NCBI GenBank assembly: GCA_050944035.1
Contig: JBMNQH010000013.1
Span: forward strand, 1-41,228
Reading direction: 5' to 3'
DNA length: 41,228 bases
Source of the DNA: JBMNQH01 sp050944035
Lineage (GTDB): Bacteria; Bacillota; Clostridia; Oscillospirales; Oscillospiraceae
Every line of letters starts with the position of its first letter. Positions within the stretch are counted from its first letter, which is position 1. Below are positions 1 through 5,925 of the stretch, in pieces. The position numbers and the translations under genes were made by a program. Under the pieces are notes generated by a model. It searched no databases and was not told where the DNA came from. It saw nothing but the letters and a program-made list of their open reading frames with translations.

Positions 1-132
1 AAAGAAGAATTTACGCGTAGTATCGCGGACAACCAACCGAAGGAAAGGGTCGAAGTATTAGAGGGGATGGAACATGACAAACGAGGAACTGGTACAAGCG
101 ATACAAGACGGAGAACGGGATCGGATGCTTGA
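1..132 (+). CDS. 3' end of a phage-type hypothetical gene (cut by window edge)
   Basis: An open frame runs in from the left edge and stops at TGA 130-132, giving about 43 C-terminal residues. It overlaps the first 59 bases of the sigma-like gene that starts at 74. The same arrangement occurs at 3159-3494, where a small gene overlaps the start of the second sigma-like copy. The resemblance in the overlapped part is forced by the shared sigma coding sequence; upstream of it the two reading frames are not alike. No function can be assigned. It is supported mainly by the parallel overlap geometry. Confidence 0.4.
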   Translation, partial: KEEFTRSIADNQPKERVEVLEGMEHDKRGTGTSDTRRRTGSDA

Positions 133-673
133 ACTGTGGCAGCAGGTGGAACAGTTTGTAATGAAGAAGGCACATCTGGCACTCAGGCGTATGAATGGAC
201 ATTGTGGCGTAGAATTTGACGACCTGTATCAGAGTGGATATCTGGCACTTGTGAAGGCAGTAAACAGCTATAAGCCAGACCGTGGCGCAAAGTTTATATC
301 ATGGCTTGATATGTACCTGAAAACCGCGTTTGCTGATGCTGGAGGCTATCATTCGCGGAAGAAGAACACGTTGAACGATGCTGACAGTCTGGATGCGCTT
401 ATAGGAAAGGATAAAGACGGGAACCTGTATGACACCATAGTAGACCCGCACAACTGGTGCGAAGAGGTGGAAGATCGCATCTACTGGGAACAGGTCAGGG
501 ATGTGCTGGAAGAAGCAATTTCAGTGCTTCCAGTAAAAACGGGGACTGTGATTCGTGCGTACTATCTGGAACAGAGCACGCGAATCCGGGCAAAAAGGGC
601 GCAGAAGTGCCTCGATCAATTGAGACGCATGGTTCAAACGAGTCAAATGTTTCAGAAACTTTACGTTATATAG
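74..673 (+). CDS. sigma-70-like phage regulator with a deleted region-4 helix
   Basis: The 199-residue protein starts at ATG 74 behind a GAGGGG ribosome site. Residues 48-70 (DDLYQSGYLALVKAVNSYKP) look like sigma region 2 (helix of EDLIQ-G-IGL-KAV type). The protein is a paralogue of the gene at 3418-4191. After the shared YYLE motif it lacks 12 residues that the other copy has (GCNISDIAEQNG), and then realigns through the RxxR...LxQLR segment. Those residues are the first helix and turn of a region-4-type helix-turn-helix. It also stops shortly after the LY that in the other copy is followed by about 60 more residues. Phage sigma-like proteins of this kind usually control late or structural genes. 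This copy has probably lost promoter recognition, though an anti-activator role cannot be excluded. Confidence 0.7.
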   Translation: MTNEELVQAIQDGERDRMLELWQQVEQFVMKKAHLALRRMNGHCGVEFDDLYQSGYLALVKAVNSYKPDRGAKFISWLDMYLKTAFADAGGYHSRKKNTLNDADSLDALIGKDKDGNLYDTIVDPHNWCEEVEDRIYWEQVRDVLEEAISVLPVKTGTVIRAYYLEQSTRIRAKRAQKCLDQLRRMVQTSQMFQKLYVI

Positions 674-685
674 GAGGTATAAGAG

Positions 686-913
686 ATGAAGCGCAATATT
701 CTTGATGTTTTGTATGAGAGCATGAATCCGGACGAACCTTCGGACAACTGGTTCTATACCGGTAAACTGGAAGAACGCGTATATGAGCTTACAGAACGCG
801 GCTGTATGTCCAAAGATGAGATTTCCGATATCTGCATGGCTCATCGTAAGAATGGGTTTGAAGTAGGCTTTCGTGCAGCGGTAAAACTGCTGATGGAGGT
901 AGGAAGATTATGA
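686..913 (+). CDS. small phage hypothetical protein (DUF6809-like)
   Basis: A 75-residue protein with a strong AGGAGG site at 672-677. The opening NILDVLYESMNP and the closing GFEVGFRAAVKLLMEV pattern resemble the DUF6809 family of small clostridial phage and mobile-element proteins, whose function is unknown. It is 12 bases downstream of the truncated sigma-like gene and shares the ATGA overlap with the next gene, so the run 74-1286 is probably one operon. The family assignment is from memory of the pattern and is tentative. Confidence 0.6.
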   Translation: MKRNILDVLYESMNPDEPSDNWFYTGKLEERVYELTERGCMSKDEISDICMAHRKNGFEVGFRAAVKLLMEVGRL

Positions 914-1107
914 TTGACGATATCGAACTGATGGAGCTGTCAATGAGCATTTTACAGGGTGTGAATACGTTGCAGGCATTTCACGACGCGATGGAGAGCG
1001 GGAACCAACCGGCGTCCGTTTATTCAGACGGGTTGCAGTTCGTGTATGACAAGCTGCTGGAGGATGCTGGGTGGCTGTGCAGAGCTGTGAAAGAGAAGGG
1101 AGAATGA
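910..1107 (+). CDS. small phage hypothetical protein
   Basis: A 65-residue acidic, helical protein. Its ATG overlaps the stop of the previous gene by four bases (ATGA), as does its stop with the next possible start at 1104, so all three are probably translationally coupled. It has no recognisable domain. Small ORFs of this size and order are common in clostridial prophage regulatory modules. Confidence 0.6.
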   Translation: MIDDIELMELSMSILQGVNTLQAFHDAMESGNQPASVYSDGLQFVYDKLLEDAGWLCRAVKEKGE

Positions 1108-1109
1108 AG

Positions 1110-1286
1110 ATGTCATATTACCGGATATGCCCCAACTGCGGCGCACACCTTGACCCGTGTGAGATATGCGATTGCGACAAAAAAAGACCGCCTCAGAGTT
1201 GCACCTCTGAGACGGCCAAAAAAACCGAAATCGCCCAAGATTTCAATTTGAGTTTATCGTATCGGAAAGGAGTTGTCAAGCGCTGA
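1110..1286 (+). CDS. small zinc-ribbon-like phage protein
   Basis: The start at ATG 1110 gives MSYYRICPNCGAHLDPCEIC and a 58-residue protein. The other option is ATG 1104, which overlaps the previous stop but has a poorly spaced ribosome site. Two cysteine pairs (CPNC and CEICDC) form a probable zinc ribbon at residues 7-22. The C-terminal half is low in complexity and is encoded across an inverted repeat (1188-1215) that would form a stem-loop. This type of short CPNCGAHLDP protein recurs in phage modules of gut clostridia; its role is unknown. Confidence 0.6.
   Translation: MSYYRICPNCGAHLDPCEICDCDKKRPPQSCTSETAKKTEIAQDFNLSLSYRKGVVKR
1188..1215. repeat. inverted repeat inside the zinc-ribbon gene
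   Basis: Two 11-base arms (1188-1198 and 1205-1215), CCGCCTCAGAG and CTCTGAGACGG, pair with one mismatch around a 6-base loop. A-rich runs lie on both sides (1179-1185 and 1218-1224). Read on the minus strand the stem is followed by a T tract, so it could stop antisense transcription while also being translated on the plus strand. Confidence 0.6.
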
Positions 1287-1288
1287 AG

Positions 1289-1489
1289 GTGAAAATCACA
1301 TACCAGCAGGAAGAAACATGGCTTGTAGATGCGTTTTTGGATTTCCTGTGCCGTTTTTGTCCATGCTTAAAGGTACACAAAAGCGACGGTTACCCCCCGT
1401 ATCAATGCATCTATTTGACTATTAAAAATCCGAAAAAACCTTGTGAAATAAAGGAAAACGCTTGTCATACCCCCTCTAATATGGTATAA
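1289..1489 (+). CDS. small phage hypothetical protein
   Basis: A 66-residue protein starting at GTG 1289, two bases after the previous stop. The ribosome site is probably GGAAAGGAG at 1264-1272, with rather long spacing. The opening MKITYQQEETWLVDAFLDF and the motif YPPYQCIYLTIKNP are typical of small conserved proteins in clostridial phages, but no function is known. The 3' end runs into the promoter at 1462-1490, so the promoter lies within the coding sequence. Confidence 0.55.
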   Translation: MKITYQQEETWLVDAFLDFLCRFCPCLKVHKSDGYPPYQCIYLTIKNPKKPCEIKENACHTPSNMV

Positions 1490-1490
1490 T
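1462..1490 (+). promoter_or_regulatory. strong sigma-A promoter before the capsid genes
   Basis: A -35 box TTGTCA (1462-1467) and a -10 box TATAAT (1485-1490) are separated by 17 bases, with a TG extension at 1482-1483. Transcription should begin near 1497. It immediately precedes a structured leader that ends in a terminator at 1538-1579. Confidence 0.8.
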
Positions 1491-1537
1491 ACAATTGAGT
1501 AAAGTACCGCCCGCGAGGGTTAGCCCGAAGAGGCAAA

Positions 1538-1579
1538 GGGAAATCGTTCATTTTTTTGGACGGTTTCCCTTTTTTATTT
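1538..1579 (+). terminator. leader terminator upstream of scaffold/capsid genes
   Basis: Arms at 1538-1549 and 1558-1569 form a 12-bp stem with two G-U pairs and an 8-base loop, followed by TTTTTTATTT. It lies about 40 bases after the predicted start of transcription. The transcript would therefore be a short RNA of about 80 bases unless termination is overcome. Confidence 0.8.
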
Positions 1580-1613
1580 CGCCGGACTCAAGGCGTAAAA
1601 CGGAGGTATAAAC

Positions 1614-2039
1614 ATGGAAGAGAATAACGTCGTTATGGACGGACAGGACGCTTCTTCTGTTGAAGAAGTGGAAAAGACCTTCACACAGGACGATGTAGAC
1701 CGTATTGTACGGGACCGTCTTGCAAGGGAACGAGAGCGTATCAATGGAATGATTAACGAGGATGAAAGAATCCGGATGGAACTGGCGGCCAGCAGAATGA
1801 AACTGGATGCCGCTGCAACGCTAAGCAAACAGGGCTATCCACATGAGCTTCTGGACCTGCTTGACTACAGCAATACAGATGCCTGTCAGAAGTCGCTAGA
1901 CAAGGTTTGCAGCGTGTTTGATACCGCCGTAAAGCTGGAGATTGACAGGATATTCCGCGCCAATGGGAGGGTTCCAAGCATTGGAACAACAACACTATCC
2001 AGCAATGATAAATTACGCGATGCCTTTCGTCCTGACTAG
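1614..2039 (+). CDS. phage head scaffolding protein (DUF4355-type)
   Basis: A 141-residue, highly charged helical protein. An acidic N-terminus is followed by FTQDDVDRIVRDRLARERER (residues 23-42), the usual start of the coiled-coil scaffold, and a C-terminal LRDAFRP motif that in this family contacts the capsid protein. The ribosome site GGAGG at 1602-1606 supports the start. It lies directly upstream of the major capsid gene, as is normal for HK97-type head modules. In that role it would guide procapsid assembly and then leave or be degraded. Confidence 0.85.
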   Translation: MEENNVVMDGQDASSVEEVEKTFTQDDVDRIVRDRLARERERINGMINEDERIRMELAASRMKLDAAATLSKQGYPHELLDLLDYSNTDACQKSLDKVCSVFDTAVKLEIDRIFRANGRVPSIGTTTLSSNDKLRDAFRPD

Positions 2040-2049
2040 GAGGATATAA

Positions 2050-2895
2050 ATGGCAATCAATTTAGCAACCAAATTTTTACCATATGTAGATGAACAGTTT
2101 GCAACTGAAAGCAAAAAGTCCTTGCTGACCAATCAGGATTTCAACTGGACTGGGGCACACACTGTCAATGTCTACAAGGTCACCACAGCAGACATGAACG
2201 ATTATGGCCGGTCTGGCCCTGACACCGGAAACTGGAGCTGTTACGGCCCTGTGGATGCGCTGAACGCAACCAACGAGGAATTTACCTTGACCAAGGATCG
2301 TAGCTTTATCTTTGCAATTGACAAGCTGGACACCGACGAAACCGCTGGACAGCTTGAAGCAGCTACTGCACTGGCACGCCAGAACCGTGAGATCGTGATT
2401 CCCGAAGTGGACAAGTACACCTATAACGTCATGACCACTAAGGCCGGTACAAAGCCTACAGCAGTTGCACTGACCAGCAGTAACATTTATTCGGAGATTC
2501 TGAAAGCATCCGAGGTGCTGGATAATGCCGAGGTTTCTGAGACTGGCCGCGTCCTGGTTGTCACCCCAGCGGTCTATACGCTGATGAAGCAGTGTAAAGA
2601 AATCGTGATGGAGACCGATATTGGCAATGACCTGCGCTTGAAGGGCGTTATCGGCATTCTCGACGGTATGAACGTCCAGAAGATTCCGGCGAACCGCCTG
2701 CCAGATAACTTCGGCTTTATGGTAGCGCATCCCTGTGCCACCGTTGCACCGGTCAAGCTGGAAGATTATAACATTCACAATGATACAGTCTACAGCAGCG
2801 GCGCCGTAGTAACAGGTCGCATTTGCTATGATGCGTTTGTACTGGACAACAAGGCAAAGGCGATTTACTACCAGGCACAGCCCGCCTCAGAGTAA
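2050..2895 (+). CDS. phage major capsid protein
   Basis: A 281-residue protein with an AGGAGG site (2039-2044) just 10 bases after the scaffold stop. The opening MAINLATKFLPYVDEQFATES, the central RSFIFAIDKLDTDETAG and the later DLRLKGVIGILDGMNVQKIP pattern are typical of the coat proteins paired with DUF4355 scaffolds in Firmicute siphophages (HK97-like fold). The length is normal and the frame is intact, so the gene could still make capsid. No protease, portal, terminase or head-tail genes accompany it here. Confidence 0.88.
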   Translation: MAINLATKFLPYVDEQFATESKKSLLTNQDFNWTGAHTVNVYKVTTADMNDYGRSGPDTGNWSCYGPVDALNATNEEFTLTKDRSFIFAIDKLDTDETAGQLEAATALARQNREIVIPEVDKYTYNVMTTKAGTKPTAVALTSSNIYSEILKASEVLDNAEVSETGRVLVVTPAVYTLMKQCKEIVMETDIGNDLRLKGVIGILDGMNVQKIPANRLPDNFGFMVAHPCATVAPVKLEDYNIHNDTVYSSGAVVTGRICYDAFVLDNKAKAIYYQAQPASE

Positions 2896-2902
2896 TCGCA
2901 CA

Positions 2903-2935
2903 GGCGCGCGGGCAATCGTCCGTGCGCCATTTGTT
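2903..2935 (+). terminator. hairpin after the capsid gene
   Basis: Arms 2903-2913 and 2918-2928 form an 11-bp GC-rich stem with two G-U pairs and an AATC loop, followed by ATTTGTTT. It is a plausible, moderately strong terminator that separates the capsid gene from the following small genes. Confidence 0.55.
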
Positions 2936-2944
2936 TAAACCGTT

Positions 2945-3169
2945 ATGCAGAAGAAACGATTGAAGCTGACAACTTCCCGCGAAGTCCGGCGGGCGATCAA
3001 CAGGATTGCCAACATGCTGCTAAATGGTGAGATTGACGCGAAAACCGCAAACGCGATTTTATACGGCTGTAACATCTGCCTGGGTGCAATCCGTGTTGAC
3101 GATCAACAGGCGAAGCTGGACGAGCTGGAGAGGATTGTGGAAGAATGGGAGAAGAACCGTGAACGATAG
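2945..3169 (+). CDS. small helical phage protein
   Basis: A 74-residue basic, helical protein. The motif VRRAINRIANMLLNGEID followed by TANAILYGCN and then an acidic coiled-coil tail is a common small phage protein found next to terminase or head genes in clostridia. Its exact role is unknown. No convincing ribosome site precedes ATG 2945. The end overlaps the GTG of the next gene by 11 bases. Confidence 0.6.
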   Translation: MQKKRLKLTTSREVRRAINRIANMLLNGEIDAKTANAILYGCNICLGAIRVDDQQAKLDELERIVEEWEKNRER

Positions 3170-3494
3170 AATCGGACGATTGGAAAAGATGCTGAAACAT
3201 CTATCACCAACTACCACCTCGACAACGGTATACTATGCGAGCGGCACAAAAGAGACTATGGACATATTTGACGCGATTGCGGCTTGCTTCGAGCATCGGG
3301 ACGCCATTGCGGAGATTGTGCCGGATGACCGCAATGTCGCGCCGCTTGCGATCGCTCTGCTGGATGCAATGATGGAGATTCCCAGTGATGCGTTTATGGA
3401 TATAGTAGGTGTGGAGCATGACGAACGAAGAACTTGTACAGGCAATACAGACAGGGGAGCGGGACCGGATGCCGGCGCTATGGGGGCAGATTGA
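3159..3494 (+). CDS. phage hypothetical protein overlapping the second sigma-like gene
   Basis: The likely start is GTG 3159, giving 111 residues (opening VNDRIGRLEKMLKHLSPTTT). It overlaps the previous gene by 11 bases and the sigma-like gene (ATG 3418) by 77 bases, so the C-terminal 25 residues are set by the overlap. The part before the overlap (residues 25-85) looks like a normal folded domain rich in Ala, Ile and Asp. The tight overlaps imply translational coupling. Function is not recognised. Confidence 0.55.
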   Translation: MNDRIGRLEKMLKHLSPTTTSTTVYYASGTKETMDIFDAIAACFEHRDAIAEIVPDDRNVAPLAIALLDAMMEIPSDAFMDIVGVEHDERRTCTGNTDRGAGPDAGAMGAD

Positions 3495-4191
3495 ACGGTT
3501 TGTCAGGCAACAGGCGAACCGCATTGTGAACCATCTGGGTGGCCGCTGTGGCGTGGAATTTGATGATCTGTATCAAAGCGGGTATATTGCCATGGTACAG
3601 GCCGTGGACAGCTACAAGCCGGAGAAAGAAAATTCGTTTATCGGATGGATGGCGTTCTATATCAAGACTGCCTTTGCAGAGGCCGCAGGGTACCGCTCCA
3701 GGGGACGGAACCCGCTTGATCTGGCTGTCAGTCTTGATATGCCCCTGAGCGATGACGCGGATACCCTGTGTGACATCGTAGCCGATCCACGCAACCCATA
3801 CGACGCGGTAGAGGATCGGATTTACACGGAACAACTTCACGATGTTCTGGAAGAGGCCATTTCCACACTTCCAGCGGAGACAGGCACAGTAGTCCATGCA
3901 TATTATCTGGAAGGGTGTAACATCTCCGATATCGCGGAACAGAACGGGGTGGAGTGCCGGACGGTACGCCAAAGGAAAGAGACCGGCTTGCGCCAGCTAC
4001 GGCAGGTGAAACGGACGTCATCGGTTGGAAAACGCCTGTACAGCTTTGTAGAAGCGCGCACACCGTATTATTTCCATGTTGGAGCGGAACGGTTCAACAT
4101 AACAGGCACGTCGGCAGTAGAAGAAGCGGTATTCATACGGGAAAAACTATTGCGAGATTTGCAAGGCCCTAAAAAAGAGGTTAGAGGTTAA
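3418..4191 (+). CDS. phage sigma-70-like regulator (complete copy)
   Basis: The chosen start is ATG 3418 (MTNEELVQAIQTGERDRM), matching the paralogue at 74; GTG 3409 is the alternative. The protein has 257 residues. Region-2-like helices lie around DDLYQSGYIAMVQAVDSYKP (residues 49-68), and a region-4-like helix-turn-helix (NISDIAEQNGVECRTVRQRK) around 168-187. A C-terminal extension of about 60 residues has no recognisable fold. It is the full-length counterpart of the gene at 74-673, which lacks 12 residues of this helix-turn-helix. It is probably a late-gene activator of the phage remnant. It is the last gene before the tRNA cluster. Confidence 0.75.
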   Translation: MTNEELVQAIQTGERDRMPALWGQIERFVRQQANRIVNHLGGRCGVEFDDLYQSGYIAMVQAVDSYKPEKENSFIGWMAFYIKTAFAEAAGYRSRGRNPLDLAVSLDMPLSDDADTLCDIVADPRNPYDAVEDRIYTEQLHDVLEEAISTLPAETGTVVHAYYLEGCNISDIAEQNGVECRTVRQRKETGLRQLRQVKRTSSVGKRLYSFVEARTPYYFHVGAERFNITGTSAVEEAVFIREKLLRDLQGPKKEVRG

Positions 4192-4293
4192 AGGTTAAGG
4201 AATATATCTGACTGATATTTTGACTTGTCTACTATAAAAAATGGGCTATTTTAGCTTTAAAATGAGATATTCTCAATAATTGGAGAAAAAAGA

Positions 4294-4330
4294 AGAAGCT
4301 AAAAAACCCTTTAGAATCAAAGGTTTTTTA
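4294..4330 (-). terminator. terminator of the tRNA operon (may act both ways)
   Basis: Arms AAGAAGCTAAAAAACC (about 4293-4308) and GGTTTTTTAGCTTCTT (4322-4337) form a long AT-rich stem. On the minus strand it is followed by a T-rich run, right after tRNA-Lys. It lies between the phage-like region and the tRNA genes and could also stop plus-strand transcripts. Confidence 0.75.
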
Positions 4331-4340
4331 GCTTCTTTTC

Positions 4341-4416
4341 TGGTGACCCAGCGGAGATTCGAACTCCGGACACCCTGCTTAAAAGGCAGGTGCTCTGCCG
4401 ACTGAGCTACTGGGTC
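4341..4416 (-). tRNA. tRNA-Lys (anticodon UUU)
   Basis: The minus strand folds as a full cloverleaf: acceptor GACCCAG/CTGGGTC, D-arm GTAGCTCAG, anticodon loop CTTTTAA, T-arm GTTCGAAT and encoded CCA. It is last in a five-tRNA operon; its 3' end faces the phage-like region. Confidence 0.95.
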
Positions 4417-4455
4417 ATGCTGCGGGTGGAAACACGCGATGACTCCGACCCACAT

Positions 4456-4530
4456 TGGCTGGGATGGCAGGATTCGAACCTACGAATGCGGGAGTCAAAG
4501 TCCCGTGCCTTACCACTTGGCTACACCCCA
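4456..4530 (-). tRNA. tRNA-Gln (anticodon UUG)
   Basis: The acceptor TGGGGTG/CATCCCA has one G-U pair. The D-arm is GTAGCCAAGTGGTAAGGC and the anticodon loop is CTTTGAC. The T-loop is TTCGAAT, and CCA is encoded. It is the fourth gene of the tRNA operon. Confidence 0.95.
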
Positions 4531-4569
4531 TTATAATAAGGATGGGCAAGTAAAGTAGATAAAAATAAA

Positions 4570-4647
<78 letters not shown>

Positions 4648-4663
4648 ACATATCTTAAATTAT

Positions 4664-4740
4664 TGGTACGCCAGAAGGGACTCGAACCCCTGGCCTACTG
4701 CTTAGAAGGCAGTTGCTCTATCCAGCTGAGCTACTGGCGC
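4664..4740 (-). tRNA. tRNA-Arg (anticodon UCU)
   Basis: The acceptor is GCGCCAG/CTGGCGT, the anticodon loop CTTCTAA, the T-loop TTCGAGT, and CCA is encoded. It is the second gene in the operon. Confidence 0.95.
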
Positions 4741-4758
4741 ATATCTCTCTACCAAATT

Positions 4759-4832
4759 TGGAGCGGGTGATGGGAATCGAACCCACGTATCCAGCTTGGA
4801 AGGCTGGTGTTCTACCATTGAACTACACCCGC
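4759..4832 (-). tRNA. tRNA-Gly (anticodon UCC)
   Basis: The acceptor is GCGGGTG/CACCCGC, the D-arm has the short GTTCAATGGTAGAAC form typical of tRNA-Gly, the anticodon loop is CTTCCAA, and CCA is encoded. It is the first gene after the promoter. Confidence 0.95.
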
Positions 4833-4852
4833 AGGTGCGTTCCAGCTCGATC

Positions 4853-4881
4853 ATATTACCATCTTTCCTAGGAATTGTCAA
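4853..4881 (-). promoter_or_regulatory. promoter of the five-tRNA operon
   Basis: On the minus strand, TTGACA (4881-4876), a 17-base spacer and TAATAT (4858-4853) with a TG extension lie just upstream of tRNA-Gly. This is close to sigma-A consensus, as expected for stable RNA. Confidence 0.85.
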
Positions 4882-4916
4882 TACAAATTTCACAAAAATT
4901 GTGGCAACTTTTTGAT

Positions 4917-5270
4917 TCAAAAGACGATGATTGTGATACCGTTGTTGTGTCGCTCCAAGTCCTGATCCCTGCGCAGACCTTCGCATCGAAGAAAAGCCTG
5001 CCTTGTGGGTTCTTCAAAAATAGAGAAGAATTCCCCGGGGATATAGTCTCGAATCTGGCGCTTTTGTTTCATCTCTGCAAGGCGTTGGCGAACAGCGACG
5101 CGGATTTTCCCGCCGCGTCCGGTGGAACCGTAGCCGTGGATGAGCTTAATTGCACCGCAACCGAGCTGTTTTCCGTTCCGAATGGTTTCGTTCATACGTG
5201 CAAGGGCTTCCTGCACGGTTGGCAGATCCTCTTTGATATTGACTTCTTTTAGATATCCGCTCAAATACAC
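4917..5270 (-). CDS. Smr-domain protein (small MutS-related)
   Basis: A 117-residue protein. Residues 36-60 contain CGAIKLIHGYGSTGRGGKIR, the HGxGxGxLR-like signature of the Smr domain, followed by Y-PGEF. Smr domains bind or cleave nucleic acids; stand-alone forms in Firmicutes are poorly characterised and act in the cytoplasm. The start is GTG 5270 with a GGGGTG ribosome site and no better ATG nearby. It lies between the iorAB terminator and the tRNA promoter and is probably transcribed alone or by readthrough. Confidence 0.75.
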   Translation of the reverse strand: MYLSGYLKEVNIKEDLPTVQEALARMNETIRNGKQLGCGAIKLIHGYGSTGRGGKIRVAVRQRLAEMKQKRQIRDYIPGEFFSIFEEPTRQAFLRCEGLRRDQDLERHNNGITIIVF

Positions 5271-5280
5271 ACCCCATTTG

Positions 5281-5313
5281 AAAAGTACTGGGGCATAGCA
5301 TGCTATGCCCCAG
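5281..5313 (-). terminator. terminator of the iorAB operon
   Basis: A perfect 26-base palindrome at 5288-5313, with arms based on GGGGCATAGCA, is followed on the minus strand by TACTTTTC. It lies just after the iorB stop and before the Smr gene. Confidence 0.75.
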
Positions 5314-5342
5314 CCGTATTTCCTTTTAAGGATACGAGGAAA

Positions 5343-5924
5343 TTATGCCCCCGCCGTTCTGCCGAGATCAAATGCGACTTTGTTCAGTTCCAGAAAACGG
5401 GCAGGAACTGTATTCTCCAGTGCTGTCTGCCATGCCGAAGCAGGAAGATCCATGATAGAGGAAAGTACGCCGATCAAAACGACGTTGACCGCTTTGCTGC
5501 TGCCAGCCTGTAAAGCAAGCGAAAGCGCGTCCACGGGAAGAATGTCTGCACCCTTTGCCATAATCTTTTCCAGAATTTTGTCAGGGTACTCCATGGCGCC
5601 GGTGATAACTGGCATGGGATTGATGCGCTGGTCGTTGACAATCAGCTTGCCGCTCTTTTTTAGATAAGAGAGCCACCGTGCTGCTTCCAGACGTTCAAAG
5701 GAGAGAATATAGTCGGCCTCGCCTTCATTGACAACAGGTGAATAAACCTGATCGCCATATTTTACATAGGTGACAACGGAGCCGCCGCGCTGTGACATGC
5801 CGTGGACTTCGCTGACTTTGACATCAAAGCCCTGTGCAAGAAGAACATTGCCGAGAATGCGGGAGGCGAGAAGTGTCCCTTGGCCGCCAACACCGACAAT
5901 CATAATACATTTTGTTTCAGCCAT
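5343..5924 (-). CDS. iorB: indolepyruvate:ferredoxin oxidoreductase, beta subunit
   Basis: The 193-residue protein starts at ATG 5924 (MAETKCIMIVGVGGQGTLLA) behind AGGAGGT; longer open sequence upstream overlaps iorA and is not coding. The GVGGQG motif at residues 10-15 and SEVHGMSQRGGSV near residue 45 define the gamma-type domain of 2-oxoacid:ferredoxin oxidoreductases. With IorA it converts aryl pyruvates from amino-acid transamination to acyl-CoA, reducing ferredoxin, in the cytoplasm. It begins one base after the iorA stop, so the two subunits are co-translated. Confidence 0.93.
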   Translation of the reverse strand: MAETKCIMIVGVGGQGTLLASRILGNVLLAQGFDVKVSEVHGMSQRGGSVVTYVKYGDQVYSPVVNEGEADYILSFERLEAARWLSYLKKSGKLIVNDQRINPMPVITGAMEYPDKILEKIMAKGADILPVDALSLALQAGSSKAVNVVLIGVLSSIMDLPASAWQTALENTVPARFLELNKVAFDLGRTAGA

Positions 5925-5925
5925 G

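Noticed and set aside
4192..4300. A phage attachment repeat of the tRNA-Lys 3' end
   Set aside because: No copy of the tRNA 3' sequence can be seen at the left in 1-4200; a boundary may lie outside the window.
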